Assembly (NCBI GenBank): GCA_958296165.1
Contig: OY282447.1
Span: 930,001 to 994,000, forward strand
Direction: 5' to 3'
From: an uncultured Pseudomonadales bacterium
GTDB taxonomy: Bacteria > Pseudomonadota > Gammaproteobacteria > Pseudomonadales > Azotimanducaceae
Length of the DNA stretch: 64,000 bases
In this document: positions 1-8,523 of the stretch, one piece after another
Layout: the number at the start of each line of letters is the position of its first letter
Position numbering within the stretch: the stretch's first letter is position 1
Position numbers and translations under genes: made by a program
The notes under the pieces: generated by a model
What the model was told of the DNA's origin: nothing
The model's input: only the letters and a program-made list of their open reading frames with translations
Databases searched by the model: none

Positions 1-1
1 C

Positions 2-1720
2 ATCCTGCCAGCGCACTTGGCGGGCTCGCGCCCGTGGAGCCGTTCGCCTTTGGTGGAGTTTCAGGCCCGTGCGCGTCTTGCTTTCGACGAGTTCATCCAT
101 GCCAAGCTGCTGAGGGCCATCGCATTGGCCGTGCGCCATCCCTACCTTACCGTGCTCGCGGTCGTGGCGTCGATCGGCGCGGCGGGCGGGCTTGTTGCAT
201 CCGGCGCGGTCGGCTACGCGCCGCTTCCTGCCGTTGCGGTGGATCGCTACCTCGCCACCGTGACGATGCCGCGAGGCACGCAGTTCCAAGTGACGGACGC
301 TGCCGCTCGGTATGTCGCCGAAGCGGCGCGGAACGTCGATCGGAAGATGGGGGGCAACGCCATTGAGTCCGTCGCGGTGCTGATCGGGGGCAAAAAACCC
401 ATCGAAAACTTCCTAGGCAGGCAGGAAGTGATCACCGGCGACCACCTAGCCACGGTAGAGGTCCAGTTCAATTCTCCGGATTTGCGTTCCATTGCCTTGG
501 CCGACTTCGTGCGGCTTTGGGAGCAGGCCGCGGCGAGCGTTCCAGGCGCGGAGACCGTCGTTTTCCAAGGAGATGTCGGGCTCGGAGCATCAACTGTGTC
601 GTACCTGCTGATCCATGACGACGCCCAGGTTTTGGCACAAGCCACCTCGGAACTGCGCGATGCCTATGCCGCCATCGACGGGATGACCGAGATCGAGGAT
701 TCCCTAGCGCCGGGCAAGCGCCGGTTAGACATTCAATTGACCGACGCCGGCGTCGCGGCCGGACTGACGGCGGCGCGCGTGGCCGATCATCTTCGAGACG
801 CATTCTTCGGCGCGGAAGCGCAGCGTATTCAGCGCGGGCGCGACGAGGTCCGCGTTGTCGTGCGCTATCCAGGCGAACGCCGCAGCAGCTTCGGCGATCT
901 GCTGGACGAGCGCATCGCCTTGCCGAGCGGCGGCGATGCGCCGCTGGCAACGGTGGCGCGAATCGTCGAAACCCAAGATGCCGAGAAGCTGGAGCGCGTC
1001 GATGGCCGTCGCGCGGCAACCATTACCGGCTGGTTCGACTCGACCGTGGCGAGCGCTGCAGCAATCAACGCGGCACTGCGCGAGAACATCCTGCCCGACA
1101 TGCTTGCCCGCTACCCGGGGTTGGAAGTACACGAAGACGGCGAAACACGCGAAAACAGCGCGATGCTCGGTACGTTGGCATGGTCGTTTGCGATTGCGCT
1201 GCTCATTGTCTATGGGCTGTTGGCATCGCAGCTACGCAGCTTCGGCCAGCCCTTGCTGGCGTTGGCCGCCATGCCGATGGCCGTGGTCGGCGCCATCGTG
1301 GGGCATCTGGTGCTGGGCTACGACCTGGCGAACACGTCGCTGTTCGGAATCGTCGCCGTCTCCGGCGTGGTGGTGAACGACACGCTGCTGCTGCTCGACC
1401 GCTACAACCGCATTCGTCGCGAAGACCCGCACCTGCCCGCCATAGCGGCGATTTCGGGCGCGGCGCGGCTTCGCGCCAGGGCAATCGTGCTCACTAGCGT
1501 TACTACCGTCGTCGGTTTGCTGCCGTTGATCTACGACAAGAGCGAAGCCCTCACATATACGGTGCCGATGGTGATTAGTCTCGGCGCCGGTCTGGTGTTC
1601 GCCAGCATGGGCGTTCTGTTCCTTGTGCCCGCGGCAGTCATCATCGGCGAAATCGTGAGGTTCTCGGCACCGCTGGCCAGTCTGCGCGGTGGCTCTGGCT
1701 TGCGGAATGGCGAACTGTAG
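2..1720 (+). CDS. RND efflux permease, C-terminal half (partial, cut by window start)
   Basis: The reading frame is open from base 2 and lacks its start, so this is the C-terminal part of a larger RND (AcrB/HAE1-type) inner-membrane permease that would export substrates using the proton gradient. It aligns by eye along its whole length with the complete permease at 2258-5389. Shared blocks include ILPxHLA, PWSRSPL, RAIALAVR, a second periplasmic porter region and a C-terminal membrane block with LLLLDRYNRIR. Neither of the two usual membrane-fusion or outer-membrane partners is visible here. The two permeases are tandem paralogues, which in RND systems can form heteromultimers (for example MdtBC); that role is inferred. 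Confidence 0.85.
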   Translation: MLPAHLAGSRPWSRSPLVEFQARARLAFDEFIHAKLLRAIALAVRHPYLTVLAVVASIGAAGGLVASGAVGYAPLPAVAVDRYLATVTMPRGTQFQVTDAAARYVAEAARNVDRKMGGNAIESVAVLIGGKKPIENFLGRQEVITGDHLATVEVQFNSPDLRSIALADFVRLWEQAAASVPGAETVVFQGDVGLGASTVSYLLIHDDAQVLAQATSELRDAYAAIDGMTEIEDSLAPGKRRLDIQLTDAGVAAGLTAARVADHLRDAFFGAEAQRIQRGRDEVRVVVRYPGERRSSFGDLLDERIALPSGGDAPLATVARIVETQDAEKLERVDGRRAATITGWFDSTVASAAAINAALRENILPDMLARYPGLEVHEDGETRENSAMLGTLAWSFAIALLIVYGLLASQLRSFGQPLLALAAMPMAVVGAIVGHLVLGYDLANTSLFGIVAVSGVVVNDTLLLLDRYNRIRREDPHLPAIAAISGAARLRARAIVLTSVTTVVGLLPLIYDKSEALTYTVPMVISLGAGLVFASMGVLFLVPAAVIIGEIVRFSAPLASLRGGSGLRNGEL

Positions 1721-1770
1721 AAACGGTTGGAAGATGGACTTGCACCGAGAAGCCTTGCCGACGGTCGACG

Positions 1771-2256
1771 GTGCCTAAACCCAAAGGCATCGTCGCCGTT
1801 CTCATCGGCGCAGCGTTCTTGGCGGCGTGCAGCGAGCCGCTCAGCAGGCTCTCTGGCGGCGAACTGTCCGGCGCACCGGCCTCGCCTCCGGCACACTGGA
1901 GCGACGTGCCGGAAGTGGTGCAGTTGGAAGTGCGGCCGGCGGAACCTTATTCGGTGAACGTCTGGTGCGTGCTTGTTGGCAACGATCTGTACATCTCCAC
2001 CAGTTCCGACGAGAGCAAATGGATCGGCCTCATTCGCAGCGACAGCGAAGTGCGCTTGCGCATGGGCGAGGCGCTGTATCCGCTGCGCGCCGTGGAAATC
2101 GGCGACGCGCCGGCAATGCGCGCGCAGGTACGCGATGCATACATCGCCAAGTACGGCAGCTCCGACGGCCTTTTCGGGTTGAACCGCTTGCGCCGGAATC
2201 AAGCCAGCAAAGCGGTAGAGGAAGGCTTCGTCTTCCGACTGGAGCGCCGCTCGTGA
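1771..2256 (+). CDS. small lipoprotein between the two RND permeases
   Basis: This 161-residue protein starts at a GTG (MPKPKGIV). It has a short positively charged N-terminus, a hydrophobic segment and a lipobox-like LAAC at about residues 17-20, so it is probably lipidated and membrane anchored. The mature part is soluble and not recognised. It ends two bases before the next permease and begins 50 bases after the previous one, so the three genes are almost certainly co-transcribed. It could be an accessory factor of the efflux pair. It is too short to be a membrane-fusion protein. Confidence 0.65.
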   Translation: MPKPKGIVAVLIGAAFLAACSEPLSRLSGGELSGAPASPPAHWSDVPEVVQLEVRPAEPYSVNVWCVLVGNDLYISTSSDESKWIGLIRSDSEVRLRMGEALYPLRAVEIGDAPAMRAQVRDAYIAKYGSSDGLFGLNRLRRNQASKAVEEGFVFRLERRS

Positions 2257-2257
2257 G

Positions 2258-5200
2258 GTGGGACGCGGCGTGATCGAGTATTTCGCCAACAATCGCGTCG
2301 CCGCCAACGTGCTGATGCTGCTGTTGCTCGGCGGCGGGCTGCTGGCGACGAACAACCTCACCTTCGAACGGCTGCCCGCCTACGACCCGCGCAGCGTATC
2401 CGTCACGGTGCCGTATCCGGGCGCTGCGCCGAATGTCGTCGAGGAGGACATCACCCGGCGCATCGAAGAGAGCGTCTCCGGCGTGGTCGGCGTACGGCGC
2501 GTGCTTTCGAAGGCTGGCGAAGGCGTCGGCGTGGTGACCGTTGAATTGGAGACGCTTGCCGATGCGGCGGAGGTGCAGAACGCCGTCCGCAGTGCCGTAG
2601 AACGCATCGAGAACTTTCCGCCGCTCAATGCCGAGGAACCGGAAGTCCAGCGTGCCTTGGCGATCCGCAACGTCGTAACGCTTGCCGTGGCTTCGGTGTC
2701 TGCCGACGAACACGACCTGCGCCAGGACGCCGAAGCGCTGCGCGACGCGCTGCTGGCGCTGCCGCGCGTTGCATTCGTGTCGCTGAGCGGCGCCCGCGAT
2801 CGGGAGATCCAGATCGAGCTCCACGAGGAGGCGTTGCGGCGCCATGGTCTGACGATCGGCGAGGTTGCCAGCCTGCTGCGCCAGTCGTCGTTCAACGTTA
2901 CCGGCGGACAGTTGCGCACCGATGCCGGGGAAGTGCTGATCAGCACGTTCGCCAAGCGCTCTCGGGCGCAGGAGTTCGAGGACATCGTGCTCGTGGCGCA
3001 GCCGAACGGCGCCGTGGTAAGGCTGCGCGACGTTGCCACGGTGCGCGAGGGATTCGTGGAAAGGCCAATCGTCAACGAGGTGGACGGTCGTCCAACCATC
3101 TTCGTTCGCGTTGACGCACAGAGCGGCCAATCCTTGCAGGACATCGCTCGCGACGTCCGGCAGTTCATCGCCAGCTACGCATCACCGCCGGGAACCGTCG
3201 TGTCGTTGTGGCACGACGAAACCACCTTCATCGTGGATCGGATCTCCGCAGTAACCGGCAACGCCATCATCGGCGTGGTGCTGGTGTTCCTGACTCTGCT
3301 GCTGATCTTCGACTTGCGCATCGCGTTGTGGATTGCGATGGGCATTCCCATCTCGTTTCTTGGTTCGCTGGTGTTCTTCGACGTCACTGGCATGAGCGTG
3401 AACGTGCTGACGATGTTCGCGTTCTTCGTCGTCACCGGCATCGTCGTCGATGATGCCGTGGTGGTCGGTGAAAGCATCGCGCGCCAGCGCGAGCTCGGCT
3501 TGAGCGGCGCCGCTGCGTCTATCGCTGGCGTGCGCGCCGTGGCAGGCCCGGTGACCGCTGGAGCACTCACCACCGCGGTGATGTTCTTCGCGCTGTATCC
3601 GTTGGACGACGCCTGGGGGCAGCTAGTCGCCGTTATGCCCGTGGTCATCGGCCTGGTGCTGGCGGTTTCGCTGCTCGAGGCGTTCTGCATTCTGCCCGGC
3701 CACTTGGCGGCGACGGCGCCGTGGAGCCGTTCGCCGCTGGCCGAACTGCAAACGACGATGCGCGTCAAATTGGACAAGTTTGTCCACGGCAAGCTGGTGC
3801 GGGCAATCGCGCTGGCAGTGCGCTTCCCCTACCTCACCGTGCTGGCCGTCGCCGCCTCCGTGGCCGTAGCCGCGGGATTGGTTGCGACGAACATCGTCAG
3901 CTACGTCGGTTTCCCCAGCAGTTTCGCCGCCGACCGCTACCAAGCGGTGCTGACCATGCCGCAAGGCACCCGCTTCGAGACAACCGAGGCAGCGGCTCGG
4001 CACGTTGCCGAGGCGGCGCGCGTTGCCAACGAGGCAGCCGGCGGCAGCGCCGTGAAGTCCATCGCCGTGCTGGTCGGCTGGCATCGGCCCTTTGAGTACT
4101 ACGAGGGCAAGAACGAAAGCCCGTCCGGCAGCCACCTCGCGACCGTGGAGGTGAAGTTCAATCCGCCGCCTTTGCGCACGGTGTTCGCCGAGGATTTCGA
4201 GCACCTCTGGCGACGCGCTCTCGGCGAAGTGCCCGGCGCCGAGACCGTCTCGCTGCAAGCGCCAGCCAATCTTTCCGCGCCGATCGTCTCCTACCTGCTA
4301 AGCCACGACGACGAACAAATCCTTGTCCAGGCCGTTGCCGAGATGGAAGCCGCCGTCACTGCGGTCGAAGCCGTCTACGATGTCCAGAACTCCGCACGAC
4401 CCGGCAAACGGCGCTACGACGTTCAGCTAACCGACGCCGGAGTGGCGGCCGGATTGACCGCCAGCGCCATTGCCAATCAGCTGCGCAATGCGTTCTTCGG
4501 CGCGGAAGTGCAACGCATTCAGCGCGGGCGCGAAGAAATCAGAGTGATGGTGCGCTATCCGCCGGAACGCCGTCGCAGCCTTGGCGACCTGCTCGACGAA
4601 CGCATCCCGCTGCCGGGCGGCGATGCGCCGCTCTCCACCGTGGCCAAGATCACCGAAACCCAGGATTACGCCAGTTTGCTGCGCATCGATGGCCGCCGCG
4701 CCGTTACCGTCACCGCCTGGTTCGACCCCGAAATGAGCCGGGCGCTGCAAGTCAACGCCGAGCTCCAAGCCGAAGCGCTTCCGACGTTGCGCAGCCGCTA
4801 TCCGGAACTTCGGATCCAGGAGCACGGCTCGACGCGCGATGCCAGCGCGATGCTGCGCACGCTGGCGTGGTCGTTCTCGCTGGCGCTGATCGTGGTCTAT
4901 GGCCTCTTGGCCGCCCAGCTGCGCAGCTTCGGACTGCCGCTGCTTGCGCTGGCTGGCGTGCCGATGGCCGCGGTGGGCGCCGTGGCGGGCCATTTCCTGC
5001 TCGGCTACGAGCTCACCAACATGTCCGTGTTCGGAATCGTCGCCATCGCCGGCGTGGCCGTGAACGACACGTTGATCTTGCTCGACCGCTACAACCGCAT
5101 TCGCGCCGAGGACGCCGATCTGCCCGCCATCGCGGCGATTGCAGCCGCCGCCCGGCACCGTGCCCGCGCCATCGTGCTCACCACCATCACAACGGTGATG

Positions 5201-5389
5201 GGACTGCTGCCAATGCTCTACGACAAGAGCGAGGTGATCCAGTTCCTAACGCCGATGGTGATAAGCCTTGGCGCCGGCCTCGTGTTCTCCAGCTTGGGCG
5301 TGCTGTTCCTGGTGCCGGCAGTGGTCATCATCGGCGAAATGCTGGCGTCTTCTTCCTTCAACCTGTTCTCGCGCGCCGCGAAGGCGTGA
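2258..5389 (+). CDS. RND efflux permease (AcrB/HAE1-like), full length
   Basis: This 1043-residue protein has the typical length and layout of an RND permease. It has an N-terminal membrane helix (IEYFANNRVAANVLM), a first porter domain, a membrane block with the proton-relay pattern GIVVDDAVVVGESIAR, then a second helix, a second porter domain and a final helix block with LILLDRYNRIR. It would be a proton-driven exporter in the inner membrane. Translation may start at GTG 2258 or at GTG 2270. The second is preceded by an AGGTGGG stretch and gives the usual family N-terminus, so it is attractive. The gene follows the lipoprotein without a gap and is paralogous to the partial permease upstream. 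Confidence 0.92.
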   Translation: MGRGVIEYFANNRVAANVLMLLLLGGGLLATNNLTFERLPAYDPRSVSVTVPYPGAAPNVVEEDITRRIEESVSGVVGVRRVLSKAGEGVGVVTVELETLADAAEVQNAVRSAVERIENFPPLNAEEPEVQRALAIRNVVTLAVASVSADEHDLRQDAEALRDALLALPRVAFVSLSGARDREIQIELHEEALRRHGLTIGEVASLLRQSSFNVTGGQLRTDAGEVLISTFAKRSRAQEFEDIVLVAQPNGAVVRLRDVATVREGFVERPIVNEVDGRPTIFVRVDAQSGQSLQDIARDVRQFIASYASPPGTVVSLWHDETTFIVDRISAVTGNAIIGVVLVFLTLLLIFDLRIALWIAMGIPISFLGSLVFFDVTGMSVNVLTMFAFFVVTGIVVDDAVVVGESIARQRELGLSGAAASIAGVRAVAGPVTAGALTTAVMFFALYPLDDAWGQLVAVMPVVIGLVLAVSLLEAFCILPGHLAATAPWSRSPLAELQTTMRVKLDKFVHGKLVRAIALAVRFPYLTVLAVAASVAVAAGLVATNIVSYVGFPSSFAADRYQAVLTMPQGTRFETTEAAARHVAEAARVANEAAGGSAVKSIAVLVGWHRPFEYYEGKNESPSGSHLATVEVKFNPPPLRTVFAEDFEHLWRRALGEVPGAETVSLQAPANLSAPIVSYLLSHDDEQILVQAVAEMEAAVTAVEAVYDVQNSARPGKRRYDVQLTDAGVAAGLTASAIANQLRNAFFGAEVQRIQRGREEIRVMVRYPPERRRSLGDLLDERIPLPGGDAPLSTVAKITETQDYASLLRIDGRRAVTVTAWFDPEMSRALQVNAELQAEALPTLRSRYPELRIQEHGSTRDASAMLRTLAWSFSLALIVVYGLLAAQLRSFGLPLLALAGVPMAAVGAVAGHFLLGYELTNMSVFGIVAIAGVAVNDTLILLDRYNRIRAEDADLPAIAAIAAAARHRARAIVLTTITTVMGLLPMLYDKSEVIQFLTPMVISLGAGLVFSSLGVLFLVPAVVIIGEMLASSSFNLFSRAAKA

Positions 5390-5645
5390 GTGGCAGCAGG
5401 GTTCCCCCCGGTTTTCGACAACCTCGAGCTGCGCCCGGCCGGAAAAAAACCGAGATACCGGATGCGCTCCGTCTCGATCCGAACCGTGCGACGATAATCT
5501 GTTGCGAAAAGCATAACCGCAGTCGCTGCCAACACGATGCCGGCCAACCATCCCACACCGCAACTAACTTGGGGTTTTCGACCGATCGAAGGGGCACCAT
5601 AGAAACCCGCCCGTGAGTGCCGGCTGAACAGATCAACCACGCAGG

Positions 5646-7394
5646 TCACGTGCGTTCCTTGTCTCCCCATTCCTCACGTGCCCAATCAAGAATCTTTCGC
5701 TGTCTGCGCGCGCACGTTTTTCTACTCCATTTTGGTGACGCATCCAACATGTCCGCGACTTCAACAGCATGGTGAAAGCCAGTTCTTCGATAGTCTTGTG
5801 CTTTTCTTTTCGGTGATCTGTCCTTGAGCTTCGAATTCAGCCTGGACGGCAACAACATTAAGTTCCCAAGCGTGTGCTTTATATCATCTGGTGCCTCACT
5901 TCGTGGGCGAATGTGCTCGATGGAGAGCGTCGCCTTTTTCGCCCAGACAAGCTTCCAGTGGTTGTTTTCCACCCTCTGTCCTCTCTCTTCAGCTAGGTGT
6001 TCTTCGTAACGAAACAGCAAGTATCTCAGTTGCTCTGACCAGCCACTATAGCAGTCAGGTGGTTTCCTTTCCCCTTCTCCATGGCCCGCAAATCCGCGGC
6101 GCAATTTGTCTATTCCCTCGTCAATGCCATATTCGGAACCAATGCGGCGGATCCGCTCATCGACATCCTCTGCGGTAATTCCTTCCTCCTTCATGACTTC
6201 CCAAGCGAGCTTGCAATAGTCACCGACGCGAGTCCTCGCGTCCTTGTCATGTAAGCCGTAAATACGGAATGAGATCTTCTCCCAAGTCTCTAGTAGTTTG
6301 CTCGTCTCCTCATCACTGAAATACTCCTCGTTCAGTACCATGTGCAGTGCTACTCCCAAGAGTCGAACCTGCACTATGCGGGTAACTGCGCCTTGGCGAG
6401 GATTCGAGCTCACCGTCTGGCATGCCTGGGTAGTAGCTAGCACCCAATCCGCTACCGCGCGGATGCTCTCGGCACTGTCCCCCGCACAGCCTCGCAGCGC
6501 GTCTACAGCTTCTTCGTCGCTCAAGAGAGTCGCTTGTTTACTCTCTAGGTACAGCGTGGCCGCAAATCGCAGTGCCTCCGTGTCCAGACCTGGGCGAAGG
6601 CCGATAGTCAAATAGATATCTCGCCAAGTCTTGTGCAAGTGGTCGATTAGGTGTTCGCGCGCGACATCTTCCTCTAGAGTGAACGCCAACCCCATCACTA
6701 TGCTCTTGAGCCGGTCAAGACAAGCGACAGGAATACCTCGACTGTTGATTACTTCAAAGATCCTATAGACAGTCTTCTCTTCCGACGTCTGATGGAGAAC
6801 AAACATCAATTGGTTCTTAATGAGGAACGTCAAGTCTATCAATGTCCGATCGGACTCTACCCAGTCATCGACAAAGCGCTTGCACTCGTCAATGGCGGAA
6901 AGCAAATTTTGATCGGCTAGTGTCTTGGCCGTCTTCGGCTTAGGAGCCGTGCCTTTATGCAAGTACGTGTAGAAGAAGCGGCTAGAATCATGATTGGTCT
7001 GCAGGAGGAGGAGATTGCCGCTGCCTCGCTTGACCAGCAGCGCCTCGAGTTCATCAGCGGTGCGTCCCTGCTCTTCGTCCTCTTTGTTGAGCGCGTGGCG
7101 GATCGCGTTGAGCAAGATAATTAGCGTGGTTAGGCGTTGTTGGCCGTCGACGATGTCCAATTTGGCGAGCTTATTGGTGCCTAGCTTGACTTCGTCGCGG
7201 TGACGGAGACAAACGACCGTCGCCATGAAATGGCTAGTGCCATCTTCTTCGGCGAGGTTCTCTATGTCCTTAAAGAGATCGTCGCGCTGCCGCTTGGACC
7301 AGCTATAGGATCGCTGGTATTCGGGAATGTCAAAAAGTCGCTTGTCGAGCAGCTTGATGAGGCTCAAATACTCAGGCTGCATGGAGTCGGTCAT
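5646..7394 (-). CDS. DUF262 / DUF1524 (HNH) protein, GmrSD-like
   Basis: This 582-residue protein has the two-part architecture of GmrSD-type proteins. The N-terminal DUF262 domain carries the IPEYQRSYSW motif (about residues 23-32) and the DGQQRL motif (about 83-88), a ParB-like nucleotide-binding fold. The C-terminal DUF1524 part carries IEHIRPRS (about 492-499) and GNLMLLPSRLN, the His-Cys-x-x-His-like nuclease core. Family members restrict DNA, often modified phage DNA, in an NTP-stimulated manner. It is the last gene of a minus-strand cassette, 29 bases after the membrane-protein gene. No strong ribosome site is visible, and ATG 7382 is an alternative start. Base composition is visibly less GC-rich than the core genes, which suggests acquisition. 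The exact function here is inferred. Confidence 0.85.
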   Translation of the reverse strand: MTDSMQPEYLSLIKLLDKRLFDIPEYQRSYSWSKRQRDDLFKDIENLAEEDGTSHFMATVVCLRHRDEVKLGTNKLAKLDIVDGQQRLTTLIILLNAIRHALNKEDEEQGRTADELEALLVKRGSGNLLLLQTNHDSSRFFYTYLHKGTAPKPKTAKTLADQNLLSAIDECKRFVDDWVESDRTLIDLTFLIKNQLMFVLHQTSEEKTVYRIFEVINSRGIPVACLDRLKSIVMGLAFTLEEDVAREHLIDHLHKTWRDIYLTIGLRPGLDTEALRFAATLYLESKQATLLSDEEAVDALRGCAGDSAESIRAVADWVLATTQACQTVSSNPRQGAVTRIVQVRLLGVALHMVLNEEYFSDEETSKLLETWEKISFRIYGLHDKDARTRVGDYCKLAWEVMKEEGITAEDVDERIRRIGSEYGIDEGIDKLRRGFAGHGEGERKPPDCYSGWSEQLRYLLFRYEEHLAEERGQRVENNHWKLVWAKKATLSIEHIRPRSEAPDDIKHTLGNLMLLPSRLNSKLKDRSPKRKAQDYRRTGFHHAVEVADMLDASPKWSRKTCARRQRKILDWAREEWGDKERT

Positions 7395-7423
7395 CGTTGA
7401 CCCAATTCAGCGCCGGGCGCGAG

Positions 7424-7975
7424 CTAGCGGTTTTGGCCCGCTGCCAGTTCGTGCCGCCGCTCGTGTTCCACGTGGATGCCGCGGTGCTCGTCTAGCCGTC
7501 CACCCAGACGCCCGATTTCCGTGTTGCTGGCGGCAATTGCCTGACTGTTCGCTTCGACGGCATCGCGGACATCGCGGATCGCGTCTGCGTTGGCATCGAC
7601 CTTGGCTTCTACGGCGTCGATCTTCGCGCCCAGCTGCGCCAGGCCCCCGCTGATCGACCAAGCCGCGCTGCCAACGGCGATGACGATAGTGACGATGATG
7701 GCGATGTACGGTGCCCATGTGTTGCTCGCACGAAGAAACTCTTTGCGGCTGTTGTCTTCCATCGCACGACCATGCCGAGACATCGCCTGTAGGTCGTCCT
7801 TATTGAGCTTCTCAACACGTGCACGAAGATGCTCTGCGTTGTCTTCTATCGCACGAAGCTCTGCGCTGTCTTTCACCGCACGAAGAAACTCTTTGCGGCG
7901 GCCTTCCAGCGCACGAAGAAACTCTGCGCTGTCTTCCACCGCACGAGGATGCTCCACGCTATCTTCCATGCTCAT
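7424..7975 (-). CDS. membrane protein with N-terminal short repeats and C-terminal coiled coil
   Basis: The start is ATG 7975, overlapping the stop of the upstream ribbon-helix-helix gene in an ATGA arrangement, giving about 183 residues. Residues about 10-60 are a run of 9-12-residue repeats of the type RAVEDSAEFL, RALEGRRKEFL, RAVKDSAEL and RAIEDNAEHL. These are followed by a single strong transmembrane segment (APYIAIIVTIVIAVGSAAW) and a C-terminal heptad-like region (AKIDAVEAKVDANADAIRDV) likely to form a coiled coil. The layout resembles phage or defence membrane anchors, but no family is recognised. It sits between a putative DNA-binding protein and a DUF262 nuclease, so it could be a membrane-located sensor or effector; this is inference. 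Confidence 0.65.
   Translation of the reverse strand: MSMEDSVEHPRAVEDSAEFLRALEGRRKEFLRAVKDSAELRAIEDNAEHLRARVEKLNKDDLQAMSRHGRAMEDNSRKEFLRASNTWAPYIAIIVTIVIAVGSAAWSISGGLAQLGAKIDAVEAKVDANADAIRDVRDAVEANSQAIAASNTEIGRLGGRLDEHRGIHVEHERRHELAAGQNR
7727..7970 (-). repeat. degenerate tandem repeat inside the membrane-protein gene
   Basis: About six head-to-tail units of roughly 27-36 bases lie here, each beginning with CGCACGAag (plus-strand reading) and ending in a variant of GTCTTCcAt. For example, the 22-base string starting GCACGAAGAAACTC recurs at about 7728 and about 7880. The units are in frame and encode the RA[VIL]-x-[DG] helical repeats of the protein. A gap between about 7765 and 7810 separates one unit from the rest. 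Unit number could change by slippage without breaking the frame when the difference is a multiple of three. Confidence 0.6.
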
Positions 7976-8232
7976 CGCAGCGCTCGGTCGAGCTCGCGAA
8001 ACTGGCCCTGCAAGCGCAGTTCCTTGATGGCGGCCTGCACGCATTCCTTGACTTCGAGGTAGTCCACCTTGACGCCCGTTACGCTCTGGGCGTCCCGGTA
8101 CTTCGCACCGAGGATGCAGTCGCACACCATGTCGTTGATGCTGCGGCGCTCGCGCTTGGCCAGTTCATCGAGGGCCGCGGCCACGTCGGGCGGAAGCCGC
8201 AGCAGGATGCGCTTCGCTATCTGTTGGGCCAC
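7972..8232 (-). CDS. small ribbon-helix-helix (Arc/CopG-like) protein
   Basis: This 86-residue protein starts at GTG 8232, three bases after the stop of the preceding small gene. The N-terminal 45 residues (ILLRLPPDVAAALDELAKR, then RRSINDMVCDCI) match the beta strand, helix A and helix B pattern of ribbon-helix-helix DNA-binding domains. The rest is helical and charged. Such proteins are usually dimeric repressors or antitoxins. Its stop overlaps the start of the membrane-protein gene by four bases (ATGA), so the two are translationally coupled. It may autoregulate the cassette; no operator was proven. Confidence 0.65.
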   Translation of the reverse strand: MAQQIAKRILLRLPPDVAAALDELAKRERRSINDMVCDCILGAKYRDAQSVTGVKVDYLEVKECVQAAIKELRLQGQFRELDRALR

Positions 8233-8235
8233 GTT

Positions 8236-8523
8236 CTAAACCGGGTCGCGCGACGCGATGGTGAGCAACACATTCGCAGCCTTGATGCGTACGGCTTCGG
8301 GGAGTTTTTCGTCGCGCACGATTTTGGCCAGCAGCTCCATGCCACCGGGGACGTAGCCGTGGGTGAGCAACACTTCCAGAGCGTTGACGGATTCAACGAA
8401 GGGTGCATTGTCGTCGCCCACGATATCGGCCAGTGCCTGCACGGTTTCGGGCAAGTGGAGCCTGGCCAGCTTGCGCACGGTATTGTGCGCGGGCACATCC
8501 GTAGTTTTGGTCTCGTCTTTCAT
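8236..8523 (-). CDS. small helical-repeat protein, first gene of the cassette
   Basis: The chosen start is ATG 8523 (MKDETKTTD), giving 95 residues. A longer frame exists up to 8589 but has no better start. The sequence is all-helical in appearance, with repeated patterns such as ETVQALADIVGDDNAPFVE and EAVRIKAANVLL. These resemble short HEAT/ARM-like proteins common in phages and mobile elements (typically VRVAAANALLDRG). It ends three bases before the GTG of the ribbon-helix-helix gene, so it is probably the promoter-proximal gene of the four-gene minus-strand unit. Function is unknown. Confidence 0.5.
   Translation of the reverse strand: MKDETKTTDVPAHNTVRKLARLHLPETVQALADIVGDDNAPFVESVNALEVLLTHGYVPGGMELLAKIVRDEKLPEAVRIKAANVLLTIASRDPV

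Noticed and set aside
5390-5670. Minus-strand frame with VVDLFSR, reminiscent of an IS3-type transposase core
   Set aside because: The similarity is only about seven residues, no DDE context follows, and no inverted repeats were found, so no insertion sequence is called.
7727-7970. Possible CRISPR array
   Set aside because: The repeats are degenerate, contiguous, of variable length and lie in frame within a coding sequence; there are no unique spacers and no cas genes.
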